Counted from the stretch's first letter, positions 42,038 through 50,654 are shown. The stretch: DNA of 64,000 bases from Deltaproteobacteria bacterium HGW-Deltaproteobacteria-15 (GCA_002840535.1 PHBH01000008.1:1-64000), one strand, 5' to 3'. Numbers and translations are program-made. Notes: generated from the sequence alone by a model not told the origin.

Positions 42038-43135
42038 TCATTGCTCACAGGTCACATGGCATACGCCTGTCGGGGTTGCAACGGTATAGGGGAAGTACTT
42101 TCGCTTGAACCACAGGGCCACATTGACGAGGCTGATCAGCACCGGCACCTCCAGCAGCGGGCCGATGACTGCAGCAAACGCCTGTCCGGAGTCAATCCCG
42201 AAGACAGCGACGGCAACCGCAATAGCCAGCTCGAAGTTGTTGGACGCTGCGGTGAAGCTCAAGGTGGCGGACTGCTCATAGGTGGCGCCCGCCTTCATGG
42301 AAAGATAGAAGGAGACGAAGAACATGATCACAAAATAGAGCAATAGCGGTATCGCCACCCGGACCACGTCCAGCGGCAGTTGGACGATGTATTCGCCTTT
42401 CAGGGAGAACATGACCAGGATAGTGAAGAGCAGGGCGATCAGCGTGATTGGGCTGATCCTGGGGATGAACTTCTCTTCATACCATTGCCGCCCCATGGTC
42501 TTGAGCCCGATGATGCGGCTGATGACACCCGCGATGAAGGGGATGCCAAGATAGATGAAAACGCTTTCGGCAATTTGGCCGATGGAAATGTTGACTGCAA
42601 TCCCTTTCAGACCGATCCACTCAGGGAGAACGGTAATGAAGATATATGCGTAGATGGAAAAGAATATGACCTGGAACACCGAGTTGAAAGCCACGAGGCC
42701 TGCACAGTATTCCCTGTCCCCGGCGGCTAGATCGTTCCAGACGATGACCATGGCGATGCACCGTGCGAGGCCGATCAAAATCAGCCCCACCATGTATTCG
42801 TGGTGTCCGGAGAGGAACGCGACAGCGAGGAAAAACATGAGTATTGGCCCGATCACCCAATTCTGGACGAGGGAGAGGGCGAGCACCTTGAAGTTTCGGA
42901 ACACATGTCCCATCTGTTCGTATCTCACCTTGGCAAGAGGCGGATACATCATGAGGATGAGACCGATAGCGATGGGAATGTTGGTCGTGCCGACCTGGAA
43001 AAACCCTATTACCTCCCGGATGCCGGGGTAGAGATACCCTCCTCCTACCCCTATGAACATCGCCAGGAAGATCCATAAGGTTAAGAACCGGTCTAGAAAT
43101 GAAAGTTTTTTGCGGACGGTCTTTTCCTGAGCCAT
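42038..43135 (-). CDS. acr3: Arsenite efflux transporter, ACR3 family
   Basis: A 365-residue membrane protein with ten helices and the ACR3 hallmarks: [24 protein letters not shown] at the start and the essential Cys in the fourth helix ([17 protein letters not shown]). It expels arsenite from the cytoplasm using the proton gradient. It lies in the middle of a cluster with arsR, an ArsP-like permease and an ArsM-type methyltransferase, so inorganic arsenite can be exported directly or methylated first. Confidence 0.92.
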   Translation of the reverse strand: MAQEKTVRKKLSFLDRFLTLWIFLAMFIGVGGGYLYPGIREVIGFFQVGTTNIPIAIGLILMMYPPLAKVRYEQMGHVFRNFKVLALSLVQNWVIGPILMFFLAVAFLSGHHEYMVGLILIGLARCIAMVIVWNDLAAGDREYCAGLVAFNSVFQVIFFSIYAYIFITVLPEWIGLKGIAVNISIGQIAESVFIYLGIPFIAGVISRIIGLKTMGRQWYEEKFIPRISPITLIALLFTILVMFSLKGEYIVQLPLDVVRVAIPLLLYFVIMFFVSFYLSMKAGATYEQSATLSFTAASNNFELAIAVAVAVFGIDSGQAFAAVIGPLLEVPVLISLVNVALWFKRKYFPYTVATPTGVCHVTCEQ

Positions 43136-43308
43136 TACGTTTCCTTTGTGCTCTTAACGAGGCGCCGGTACCCTGGATTCCCTGTCGGCGCCTCTCGCGG
43201 GAACAGGAAATCTCCGTAACATTTTAGCTCTATGAAACCTCCGGTTGAGTGAGGTTTGGGCATGGGGGGGTCTTTTTTCAAAAGCGATGGACCGCTTCTC
43301 CTCGGAAT

Positions 43309-43647
43309 CTACCTTTTGCAGCACTCCGAACTTTTCAATCCTTCTGCAATCAGGGTCTTCCAGTCGCCGATCGCATCATGGGTCCAGCAGTCGTCCCCGC
43401 CGGCGGCTTCCCGCATGGTCAAGGCCAATATGTAAGCAAGCTCCTTCACCGTCGCGCCCGCTTCCAGCGCACCCATGAAGTGTTTCAGCACACAGGGCTT
43501 TGATCGCGCCTTGATCGATAAGGCAAAACAGATGAACTGGTATGTTTTTTCATCTATCGTTCTCATCTCTCTGTAAAGTTCGTCCATCTTGTCCAGTTGC
43601 TCTGCGAATTCGGGAAACCATTCAGCCAGAAGACGTTGCTCAGACAT
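43309..43647 (-). CDS. Carboxymuconolactone decarboxylase/AhpD-family protein
   Basis: A 112-residue alpha-helical protein of the AhpD-like family. The family's CxxC-x2-3-H redox motif is altered to SKPCVLKHF: only the second Cys and the His remain, with Ser at the first Cys position. Two more Cys occur near the C-terminus (SSECCKR). It may be a peroxidase-linked or metalloid-handling thiol protein with a single reactive Cys. It reads with the surrounding arsenic genes. Confidence 0.78.
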   Translation of the reverse strand: MSEQRLLAEWFPEFAEQLDKMDELYREMRTIDEKTYQFICFALSIKARSKPCVLKHFMGALEAGATVKELAYILALTMREAAGGDDCWTHDAIGDWKTLIAEGLKSSECCKR

Positions 43648-43691
43648 TTTTCATCCCCCCATTGTCTCTGATGTATTTTTCCCCCGGATGG

Positions 43692-44216
43692 TTACTCATC
43701 AAGGGAGAATTGTGCCATATACTCCCTGAGTCTCCTGCTGTCCTCATGACTCAGGATCGGGCAGTTCTCGGGCCCTTTTATCCCCTGTGCCACGAGGGTT
43801 GAAAAGACCATGCAGGTGGGCTCGCCGCATTGCCGGCAATTGGTTTTGGGCAGCAGCTTGAGAATCTCCAGGATTTTCGGTTTTGGCGATCCCTCGTACC
43901 GCGGCTCGATCTCACCCCTTTTGTCCCATGCCTCGTTGATCTCCCGTTTCAGCCATTCGAGAATCTTGTCCGCCTCTTCCTCATCCCTGAGCGCGTTGAC
44001 GGCGATTTCGCGCGGATGCACAGTGATGATCTTGCCGTGTATCCGGAAGGTCACAGCAGGCGGTTCTTTCAGGTACTCGAACCCTCCCAGGGCCGCATTC
44101 AGATATGGCAGGGCCTCGGCCACATCCTGGTCAAGATGGGCAATGCAGTGGAGTGACTGGAAGTTGGGATTGCATTCGGGCCTGAAGATTTCCTTGGTGT
44201 AGGTCTCCAGCAGCAT
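43692..44216 (-). CDS. 4Fe-4S domain protein of the arsenic/redox cluster
   Basis: A 174-residue protein. Start at ATG 44216, with GGGAGG seven nt upstream. An N-terminal alpha/beta region of unknown family (residues 1-110) is followed by a [4Fe-4S] domain with CRQCGEPTCMVFSTLVAQG and a distal CP (NCPIL), the pattern seen in corrinoid FeS and related electron-transfer proteins. It may pass electrons to the CcdA-thioredoxin pathway next to it. Confidence 0.8.
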   Translation of the reverse strand: MLLETYTKEIFRPECNPNFQSLHCIAHLDQDVAEALPYLNAALGGFEYLKEPPAVTFRIHGKIITVHPREIAVNALRDEEEADKILEWLKREINEAWDKRGEIEPRYEGSPKPKILEILKLLPKTNCRQCGEPTCMVFSTLVAQGIKGPENCPILSHEDSRRLREYMAQFSLDE

Positions 44217-44251
44217 GTCATGCCTCCCCTCGGAATTCTTTGAGATAAATC

Positions 44252-44962
44252 CTATGCTCCAGTGAAAAATGGATTGATGATGAAATAACCGCCCAGGACC
44301 ACGATCATTGCCCCCGCCCCTTTTCGGAACCATCCGCCGGCGCCCTGCCAGGCGCTGTTCTCCATGACTTTCTTCACCGCAGCCGTGGAACTCCCGGCAG
44401 CCACAATGGGCAGGCAATGGCCGACGGCGAACAGAAAGATGAAGAGGATCCCTGTGGCCAGCTCTTTCTGGACGGTGATCACGGCAAGGATAGGGGCGAT
44501 GAAACCGAAGGTGCAGGTGCCGGAAAGGATTCCGTATCCCAGGCCAAGACCGAACGCCCCCGGCATGCCCCTGAAGTTCAGGCGGTACAGAAGGCTGCCC
44601 GACATGGAACACTTTTCAACGCCCAGCATTCCCAAGGCTACCCAGATCAGGACCAGCCCGACAAGGATCTGCCAGTAGTTTCCCACGTCGCCAAGCATGC
44701 GCCCGAGCAGAGCGCAGACGATTCCCACGAGAGCAATGGTGATAAAGAGCCCCGAGGTAAAGGCTACGGAGTAGAATCCGGCCTCTCTGGGTTTGACCGC
44801 CTTCTCCTGCCCTCCGACATAGGCCACGATAAGGGGAATGGATGCCAGGTGGCAGGGGCTGAAAATCACACTGATCATGCCCCAGAGAAAGCACCCCAGG
44901 GCGGCAATGGCGGTGCCCGCTGAGATCCATTCGTTTACCGTTATGAAAAACGACTCAAGCAC
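44252..44962 (-). CDS. CcdA/DsbD-family thiol-disulfide electron transporter
   Basis: A 236-residue protein with six membrane helices and the two CcdA Cys positions, in SPCHLASIPLIVAYVGGQ (first helix) and GTCTFGFIAPILAV (fourth helix). CcdA carries reducing power from cytoplasmic thioredoxin to periplasmic thiol proteins. The gene just upstream encodes a membrane-anchored thioredoxin, its natural partner. Confidence 0.88.
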   Translation of the reverse strand: MLESFFITVNEWISAGTAIAALGCFLWGMISVIFSPCHLASIPLIVAYVGGQEKAVKPREAGFYSVAFTSGLFITIALVGIVCALLGRMLGDVGNYWQILVGLVLIWVALGMLGVEKCSMSGSLLYRLNFRGMPGAFGLGLGYGILSGTCTFGFIAPILAVITVQKELATGILFIFLFAVGHCLPIVAAGSSTAAVKKVMENSAWQGAGGWFRKGAGAMIVVLGGYFIINPFFTGA

Positions 44963-44980
44963 GGGAACCTCCCCACAGAT

Positions 44981-45859
44981 TCAATCTACCCCTATCTTCT
45001 TGAGTTCTTCCATGAGAGCCGCTTTGGGCTTGAAGCCCTGGTGGCGAAACATCTCCTTTCCCTTTGAATCAAAGAAGACGAGGGTCGGGATAACCTGGAT
45101 GCGGTACTCGCTGGAGAGGTTCTGGTTTTTGTAGACATCGATCACCAGGACTTCAAGCTTCCCCTCTTGTTCCTTTTTGATTTCGTGGAGGATGGGCCTG
45201 AGTTGTCGGCAGGGGATGCACGAATTCGACCCGAAATCGACCAAGGCCGGCCTTCCGCTCTGGAGGGCTCTGGCGAGGTCTTCAGCTGTATTCGTGGCGG
45301 TATCGGCCGGTTTGACTGCCAGCGCCTGGAGGCGTTCCTGGTTGATTTCAATCGCCGCCCTGTCGCGGATTCCCTGAACGAATCGCAGGTACTCCTCTTC
45401 CTGCTTTTGCTGCTGTATGAACTGCTCGATCAGGGGAGCGACCTCTTCCAGGGTCTTTCCTTCCATGCTCTCCTTGTGGGTTTCATAAAAGGCGCCGAGT
45501 TCTTCGCTGCTCACAACCGGCGGAGAGGAGAACTTCTTTTGCAGGAATTCCTGAATCGCCGATTCCTGCGCCTTTTCGTCGTTGCCGGGTTGAGCACCCT
45601 GTTTTCTTATCTCCTGAAGCAGGAGTGCCTTCATGATCAGCATGTCAAGGAATTCGGCCGGGTTTTCCTTGACCATGCCCCTGGTGGGTTCCTGGATTTT
45701 TTCTACTTCCTGGAGGAACCCATCAACCGTGATCTTTTCGCCGTTTATACTGGCAAGCGCTTTTTCGCCCGATCCCTCAGCCAATAAGAAATAAAAGAGC
45801 GCGGCCCCGGCAAGAACAACGAATACGGCCGCTCCAATGACAATAAATTTCTTTTTCAA
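44981..45859 (-). CDS. Membrane-anchored SurA-like/thioredoxin fusion protein
   Basis: About 292 residues. I start at TTG 45859, which has GGAGGG just upstream and gives the anchor helix KKKFIVIGAAVFVVLAGAALFYFLL. Residues 40-170 look like the N-terminal helical part of SurA-type chaperones (EKITVDGFLQEVEKIQ...EFLDMLIMKALLLQEIRKQG), and residues 185-292 are a TlpA-like thioredoxin domain with the active site NSCIPCRQLRP. It probably reduces periplasmic targets with electrons from CcdA. Confidence 0.82.
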   Translation of the reverse strand: MKKKFIVIGAAVFVVLAGAALFYFLLAEGSGEKALASINGEKITVDGFLQEVEKIQEPTRGMVKENPAEFLDMLIMKALLLQEIRKQGAQPGNDEKAQESAIQEFLQKKFSSPPVVSSEELGAFYETHKESMEGKTLEEVAPLIEQFIQQQKQEEEYLRFVQGIRDRAAIEINQERLQALAVKPADTATNTAEDLARALQSGRPALVDFGSNSCIPCRQLRPILHEIKKEQEGKLEVLVIDVYKNQNLSSEYRIQVIPTLVFFDSKGKEMFRHQGFKPKAALMEELKKIGVD

Positions 45860-46021
45860 TTTCCCTCCGTCTTGGAAACCCTGCCGGACTCCGGATTCAC
45901 AATGCTTCCAGTGTAGGGTCCCGGCTGTTAATGACAAGTTGAGGCCTTCCCACCCCCGCCTGAGCCTCCCCCGTCATTTCCCTCGTTTGGCAGGAGGGAT
46001 AAGGGGAGGGGACCAGATAGC

Positions 46022-46432
46022 TTATCCGCAGCAACATTTTGCGGATCTTTTAGGCTGAGCCGGACCGCTGGCCTGCCTCACCGCTTCCTTCGCCCTGTTG
46101 ATGTCCTTCTGATTCAAATTCAAGTCCTTGTTCTTCTCGATCCCTAAATCTGTAACTACCACATATCCTTTCAGGGGAACATCGGCCTGTTCCAAAACAG
46201 CTTTGGCGCAACCGACGGAACACCCGTCGATCGTCACCATTTGATCCACATCCCTTGCCGATTGCACAAAGCCGCTTAAATGGGCGCCCACTCCTGCAAG
46301 GCACGCCATCTTACCGAAGCCCTCCTTTGTCAGTTCCACCGCAGTCTGATTGGCTATCTGACCTACATTCGAACAGCCGGAGCAACTCAGTATCATGATA
46401 TTGCCGCCAGGTGTGCAACACTCTTCAGCCAT
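46022..46432 (-). CDS. DGC-domain putative zinc-binding protein
   Basis: A 136-residue Cys-rich protein. Start at ATG 46432 (AAAGGAGGG upstream), overlapping the end of the ArsM gene by 8 bp. It has the conserved SCSGCSNVGQIANQTAVELTKEG start, the DGCSVGCAKAVLEQ motif that names the family, and a C-terminal CCCG. Members are found next to arsenic and redox genes. The role is unproven, but metal or metalloid binding is likely. Confidence 0.83.
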   Translation of the reverse strand: MAEECCTPGGNIMILSCSGCSNVGQIANQTAVELTKEGFGKMACLAGVGAHLSGFVQSARDVDQMVTIDGCSVGCAKAVLEQADVPLKGYVVVTDLGIEKNKDLNLNQKDINRAKEAVRQASGPAQPKRSAKCCCG

Positions 46433-47243
46433 TGTTCGCCCTCCTTTCATTCATTGGCTTTACCGCCTCTATGTAGGCGGAAAAGACCACCTTCTCCGCA
46501 TCCGCAGCGACATTCCACTGCCGGATGATCTCTTCACTTTTTTCCTTGGCCGTGACGGCGATCTTGTGAAATCCCAGGTCCGACAGGATCTTTTTCACCT
46601 CATCGGGTGAAATGGCGCCCGCCACTCAACCGGTGTAAGCGGCCGGGTTGTCCAGGATTTCCTTGGGAATGGTTCCGGAGCGGAGAACGTCGGAAATGAC
46701 GATCCGCCCTCCGGGTTTCAAGGATCGGAAGATCTCCCCGAACACGGCGGACTTGTCCGGAGACAGATTGATTACGCAATTCGAAATGACCACATCCACA
46801 GAGCAGTCCGGGACGGGTAATTTCTCGATCTGTCCCAGCCGGAAGTCCACGTTTGTGAGTCGGAGTTTTTCCGCATTGGCGCGGGCCTTCTGAACCATCT
46901 CCTGGGTCATGTCCACCCCGATCACCCTGCCCGATGGGCCAATCCGGCCGGCGGCGAGAAAAGCATCGAAGCCCGCACCGCTTCCAAGGTCCAGCACGTT
47001 CTCGCCCGGCTGCAAGTCGGCCCTGCTGAGAGGGTTCCCGCAGCCCAGGCCGAGGTTAGCCTCACCCGGCGCCAGGGAAAGATCCTCTTCGGTGTAACCG
47101 ATCGTTTTGCCCAGATCCGCAATATTGACAAGCGGAGATGGTCCCCCGCAGCACGAGGTCCCACAGCCCGCACCACCTCCCTTAGCGATGCCGGAGTATT
47201 TTTCCATTACCAAGTGGCGAATCTTGTCTTCTTTTTCTTCCAT
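46425..47243 (-). CDS. arsM: Arsenite S-adenosylmethyltransferase with in-frame UGA (probable selenocysteine)
   Basis: Read through TGA at 46628-46626 this is a 272-residue ArsM. The N-terminus has Cys27, Cys31 and Cys32 (GAGCGTSCCGG). The SAM site is VLDLGSGAGFDAFLAA. The arsenic-binding Cys156 is in SNCVINLSPDK. The UGA (residue 206) falls exactly fifty residues later in AAYTG-U-VAGAISPDE, where ArsM enzymes have their second essential Cys (Cys174 and Cys224 in the algal enzyme are also fifty apart). A perfect 7-bp hairpin lies 14-33 nt after the UGA. It methylates As(III). The ArsP-like permease upstream could export the product. Confidence 0.82.
46593..46612 (-). promoter_or_regulatory. 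Candidate bSECIS hairpin for the ArsM gene
   Basis: TTTCACC-CGATGA-GGTGAAA, a perfect 7-bp stem and 6-nt loop, beginning 14 nt after the UGA. Confidence 0.5.
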
Positions 47244-47417
47244 ATTGAATCTCCGTCTTTGACAAACCCGCAAAGAGTCCTGCTTGTCATTTCGGCCCCG
47301 GCGAAGGCCGTGGGAGAAATCCTCAGAATCGTGAGATGGCAAAGAGAACAGACTTCTCCCTTCGGTCGAAATGACAGGTGCGCACGATTCGTATTCTTGC
47401 GAGGTTGTCATTTTGAA

Positions 47418-47654
47418 TCACTTCTTTTCAATCCATTTCCTGACTTCTTCCTTTGTCGGGATCTTCCCCACACACTTGACTTCCCCGTCAACGACAACAG
47501 CGGGTGTGCCGAATACGCCGAATTTGGCGATTTCGAGGAGATTGGTAACATGGTCGACCTTTGCATCCACTCCTGATTCGGCCACTGCCTCCTTCACATT
47601 CTTTTCCGTTGCCTGGCATTTCGCACAGCCTGGTCCTAATACCTTGATTTCCAC
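47418..47654 (-). CDS. Small thioredoxin-like redox protein
   Basis: A 78-residue protein. I take GTG 47654 as start because AGGAGG lies seven nt upstream and the fold begins there (VEIKVLGPGCAKCQATEKNVKEAV). The open frame continues further upstream but without homology. The active site is CAKC and the cis-Pro is in FGTPAVVVDGEVKCVGKIP. This type accompanies ArsP-like permeases and may deliver reducing equivalents or bind metalloids. Confidence 0.85.
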   Translation of the reverse strand: MEIKVLGPGCAKCQATEKNVKEAVAESGVDAKVDHVTNLLEIAKFGVFGTPAVVVDGEVKCVGKIPTKEEVRKWIEKK

Positions 47655-47762
47655 CTTTGATCCTCCTGAATCTCTAAGAGAGATATCGCCTAAAGTGATG
47701 GGTTCCTCCTTCGCCGAAGCTACGGTGGACAGATTGCTCTCCCCATCCTGCAACTCAAGACC

Positions 47763-47793
47763 GATGGGTTTCGCTGCGCTCTACCCATCCTAC
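47763..47793. repeat. Dispersed GATGGGT...ACCCATC palindromic repeat, copy 4
   Basis: Same element as at 4547 and 33388, here with TTCGCTGCGCTCT in the middle, placed between the two thioredoxin-type genes. Confidence 0.8.
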
Positions 47794-47807
47794 AGACTGC
47801 CTACTGC

Positions 47808-48311
47808 TTACTGCTTACTTTTCTTTGCTTCTTTCAGCCATTCGATCAGTTTAGCACGCGCAGGCACAGAGCCCACAGATTTTACCTCTCCGTTAATAAT
47901 GAGAGCCGGGACGCCCGTCACACCGTATTTCCCGATTTCCTTGATGTCTCTCACATGCTCGATTTCGGCTTCCAACTCCAATTCGGCCATTACGTCGATA
48001 ATCTCCCGCTCCAATCCATCGCAACGGGAGCATCCCTGCCCCAGGATTTTGACGGCGAGTCCCTGGGTATCTTCCTCTGCATCGGGCAGGCCGAGAAACC
48101 TCCTGAACTCTCTCAAAAAGGCTTCCTTGTATGTCTCCTGTGCTGTGTCAGGGATATAATTCCTTTTCTTGAGACGGTTCAGCAGTTCCTGAGCCGCTTT
48201 CTCATCTGCACCGGCAAACTCCGTTGCCATCGTCTGCATGGCATCATTGAGTCCCACTATGCCGACCTTATGTTTTCCCACCTTGATCTGAACGACGTCG
48301 TCTTTTCCCAT
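47808..48311 (-). CDS. Helical domain-thioredoxin fusion protein of the ars cluster
   Basis: A 167-residue protein starting at ATG 48311, 9 bp after the permease. Residues 8-88 form a small domain of unknown family (VGIVGLNDAMQTMATEF...LKKRNYIPDTAQETYKEAFLREFRRFLG) that recurs in the double-UGA protein at 40.7 kb. Residues 92-167 are a thioredoxin-like domain with active site CSRC and cis-Pro in GVTGVPALIING. The linkage suggests that the unknown domain is a redox partner or sensor. Confidence 0.82.
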   Translation of the reverse strand: MGKDDVVQIKVGKHKVGIVGLNDAMQTMATEFAGADEKAAQELLNRLKKRNYIPDTAQETYKEAFLREFRRFLGLPDAEEDTQGLAVKILGQGCSRCDGLEREIIDVMAELELEAEIEHVRDIKEIGKYGVTGVPALIINGEVKSVGSVPARAKLIEWLKEAKKSKQ

Positions 48312-48319
48312 GGGCGACT

Positions 48320-49519
48320 TTATCCTGCAAACGATCCGTAGATCATGCCGGCAATGGTGGACAAGACCACAATAATCCCGCAAAAAACCGCGGTTTTCTT
48401 CACCCCGATTACCCCGCCGATGACGAGCATGTTGGGCAGGGAAAGCGCAGGGCCTGCAAGAAGAAGGGCGAGGGCCGGGCCTTTGCCCATCCCCGAACCG
48501 ATGAGACCCTGCAGGATGGGAACCTCCGTCAGGGTGGCAAAATACATGAGGGCGCCGGCCACGGAGGCAAACAGATTCGCCCACAGCGAGTTTCCACCCA
48601 CCAGCGTCTGAATATAATGCTCGGGGATGAGAGCCTCATGGCCGGGCCTTCCAAGCAGGAATCCGGCAACCAGGACGCCCCCTGCCAATAAAGGGAAAAT
48701 CTGCTTCATGAAGCCCCATGTGGCCTGAACCCAGGTGACACGCTCCTCTTTTTGAAACCAGCCTTTCAGCATGAATGCCAGGACCGTCAAAAGCACGGCC
48801 GTGATGTACCACTTGGCGGCGAAGATGATCGACCAGATGCCCGCGTCCCCTGCGGCCGGCTTTGCAAAGGCCGCAAAGACCAGGATGAGCACCATGGTGA
48901 GCATGAAAAGCCCGTCCTGGGTGAGGGTGCGTCCCTTTTCCTCTGAATCGGGCAGGTACATCTTTCCTGCGGTTCGCCCCGTATCATCCTTCCTGAAAAT
49001 GAAGGCCATCAGCAATCCCACAACCACCGCAAACACCACAGCCCCGATCGCCCTTGCCAGTCCCAGTTGCCACCCCAGAATCCTTGCGGTGAGCACTATT
49101 GCCAGCACGTTGATGGCCGGACCGGAGTAGAGAAAGGCCGTAGCAGGCCCGATACCGGCGCCTCGCATGTAGATCCCGGCGAACAGGGGAAGGACCGTGC
49201 AGGAGCATACCGCCAGAACCGTTCCCGAGATGGAGGCCACGGAGTAGGAGAGAATCCTGTTCGCCGTGGCGCCGAAATACTTGAGCACCGAGGCCTGTGA
49301 AACGAAAACGGCAATGGCGCCTGCGATGAAAAAGGCGGGAATCAGGCAGGTGAGCACATGCTCCCTGGCATATTCCTGGAGCATCATGAACGCCTCCAGG
49401 CCCGACTGCCGGATGGTCTGACTCGACCAGGGGATGTAATAGGCGGCTGCAAAAACGAGAATTATGAGGAACAGCTTTGTCCTTTCCTTCATGTTTGTCC
49501 CGCCGGCGATTGCACTCAT
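48320..49519 (-). CDS. ArsP-like permease (DUF318 family)
   Basis: A 399-residue membrane protein with about ten helices in two related halves. The conserved family stretches are VASISGTVLAVCSCTVLPLFAGIYMRGAGIGPATAFLYSGPAINV and TLTEVPILQGLIGSGMGKGPALALLLAGPALSLPNML. The Cys-Ser-Cys in the first half fits ArsP, an exporter of trivalent methylated arsenicals. Its ATG overlaps the arsR stop as ATGA, so I keep 49519 as start although 49492 is possible. The nearby ArsM makes this substrate plausible. Confidence 0.85.
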   Translation of the reverse strand: MSAIAGGTNMKERTKLFLIILVFAAAYYIPWSSQTIRQSGLEAFMMLQEYAREHVLTCLIPAFFIAGAIAVFVSQASVLKYFGATANRILSYSVASISGTVLAVCSCTVLPLFAGIYMRGAGIGPATAFLYSGPAINVLAIVLTARILGWQLGLARAIGAVVFAVVVGLLMAFIFRKDDTGRTAGKMYLPDSEEKGRTLTQDGLFMLTMVLILVFAAFAKPAAGDAGIWSIIFAAKWYITAVLLTVLAFMLKGWFQKEERVTWVQATWGFMKQIFPLLAGGVLVAGFLLGRPGHEALIPEHYIQTLVGGNSLWANLFASVAGALMYFATLTEVPILQGLIGSGMGKGPALALLLAGPALSLPNMLVIGGVIGVKKTAVFCGIIVVLSTIAGMIYGSFAG

Positions 49520-49902
49520 ATTCTTATATTCCTATTTATTAATTTTAAATTCCGTTGATCATTCCCGCAAACTTCTTCTCTCCGGATATGGGGGAGTTTC
49601 CCGATGAGTTCCTCAACCTCCGATTCATCCTCGAGCCAGTGCCGGAGATTGCCCAATAGAGTGGCCGCATAGGGAGATCTGCTGCCGTCCGCAAGATAAT
49701 AGTTCACCCAGAGACCGTCTTTCTTGTATTCCACGAGCCCCGCATCTTCCAGGATCTTCAGATTCTTCGAGACACTCGGCTGTGAGACCTGAAGCGCCTC
49801 CCGCATCTCGCAGACGCACATGGTTTTATGTTGAAGCATCTTCACTATCTTGACCCGGTTCGGATCCGAGAGCGCCTTCATCACCCTGACGAAGTTTTTC
49901 AT
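49516..49902 (-). CDS. arsR: ArsR-family arsenic-responsive repressor
   Basis: A 128-residue winged-helix repressor with the arsenite-sensing motif MCVCEM in helix 3 (CVCE, like ELCVCDL of classical ArsR) and recognition helix VSQPSVSKNLKILEDAGLV. GGAGG precedes the ATG. It is the first of fourteen co-directional genes and probably regulates them through the palindrome just upstream. Confidence 0.92.
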   Translation of the reverse strand: MKNFVRVMKALSDPNRVKIVKMLQHKTMCVCEMREALQVSQPSVSKNLKILEDAGLVEYKKDGLWVNYYLADGSRSPYAATLLGNLRHWLEDESEVEELIGKLPHIRREEVCGNDQRNLKLINRNIRI

Positions 49903-49917
49903 CTCTCACCCTCCATG

Positions 49918-49935
49918 TATTACGTTTTAGTAATA
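49918..49935. promoter_or_regulatory. ArsR operator palindrome
   Basis: TATTAC and GTAATA form a perfect 6-bp inverted repeat with a 6-bp spacer, 15 bp upstream of the arsR start codon. Confidence 0.7.
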
Positions 49936-50260
49936 TAGTGGGCCGCCCGATCATTGTCAACAAATTCTTCTCAACGCCTGTTTCAATGATGCGGCGAACC
50001 CTGCCTCGGCAATTTCAGATGACTGCGATGAGAATTTAGATGAAGATGCGCAGGGCGTTGTTGAGCAGTGCCAGGCAAACCTGACCGGACGCCGGCAGGA
50101 CGCCGGCGGGCTTGCTTCCGCCGAAGTGTAAGAGGTATTCTGTGTACGAAGAGAGAGGATGTCGGTTGTGAGGATGACAATGCGGCCGGCATAGCTATCG
50201 TTATACAAGCAGGACAATCACACGAAGCGCGGAATCGATGGTGCTGAAAGGGGAAAGATC
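49936..50260. other. Intergenic region, no supported gene
   Basis: Divergent promoter region between arsR and the cupin gene. A GC-rich inverted stretch (GACGCCGGCAGGACGCCGGC, 50089-50108) is a tandem of GACGCCGGC rather than a terminator. No protein family is seen in the short frames. Confidence 0.45.
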
Positions 50261-50605
50261 ATGACCGAGGAAAAGGGGAAAAAGAACATCCAGGGGGCGC
50301 AGGTCTTCGATCTGGCGGGGCTAGTGAGCTACGGCGAAGGGGCAGTGGTAAGCCGGACACTCATGGAAAACAGCGCCGGCACGGTCACCTTATTTGCCTT
50401 CGACGCGGGTGAGGGATTGAGCGAGCACACGGCGCCTTTCGATGCGCTGGTTCAGGTAATCGAGGGAGAAGGCGAGTACACGATAGCAGGAAAACTCTGC
50501 CGTGTAGGGGCCGGCCAGATCGTGTTGATGCCCGCCGGCAAACCGCATGCGGTGCGCGCCGAAAAGCGATTCAAGATGGTCCTGACCATGCTGCGTAAAG
50601 CTTAG
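50261..50605 (+). CDS. Small cupin-domain protein
   Basis: A 114-residue single-domain cupin, with beta-strands around GLSEHTAPFDALVQVIEGEGEYTIAGKLCRVGAGQIVLMPAGKPHAVRAEKRFKMVLTM. His residues in motif 1 (SEH) and motif 2 (KPH) are partly kept, so it may bind one metal. Such proteins are common in anaerobes. The specific reaction is unknown. AGGGGAAAG precedes the ATG. Confidence 0.85.
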   Translation: MTEEKGKKNIQGAQVFDLAGLVSYGEGAVVSRTLMENSAGTVTLFAFDAGEGLSEHTAPFDALVQVIEGEGEYTIAGKLCRVGAGQIVLMPAGKPHAVRAEKRFKMVLTMLRKA

Positions 50606-50654
50606 GAGCACACTGCTGGACATAAAGACCCGCTCCGCGCAGGTCTCATTCATT

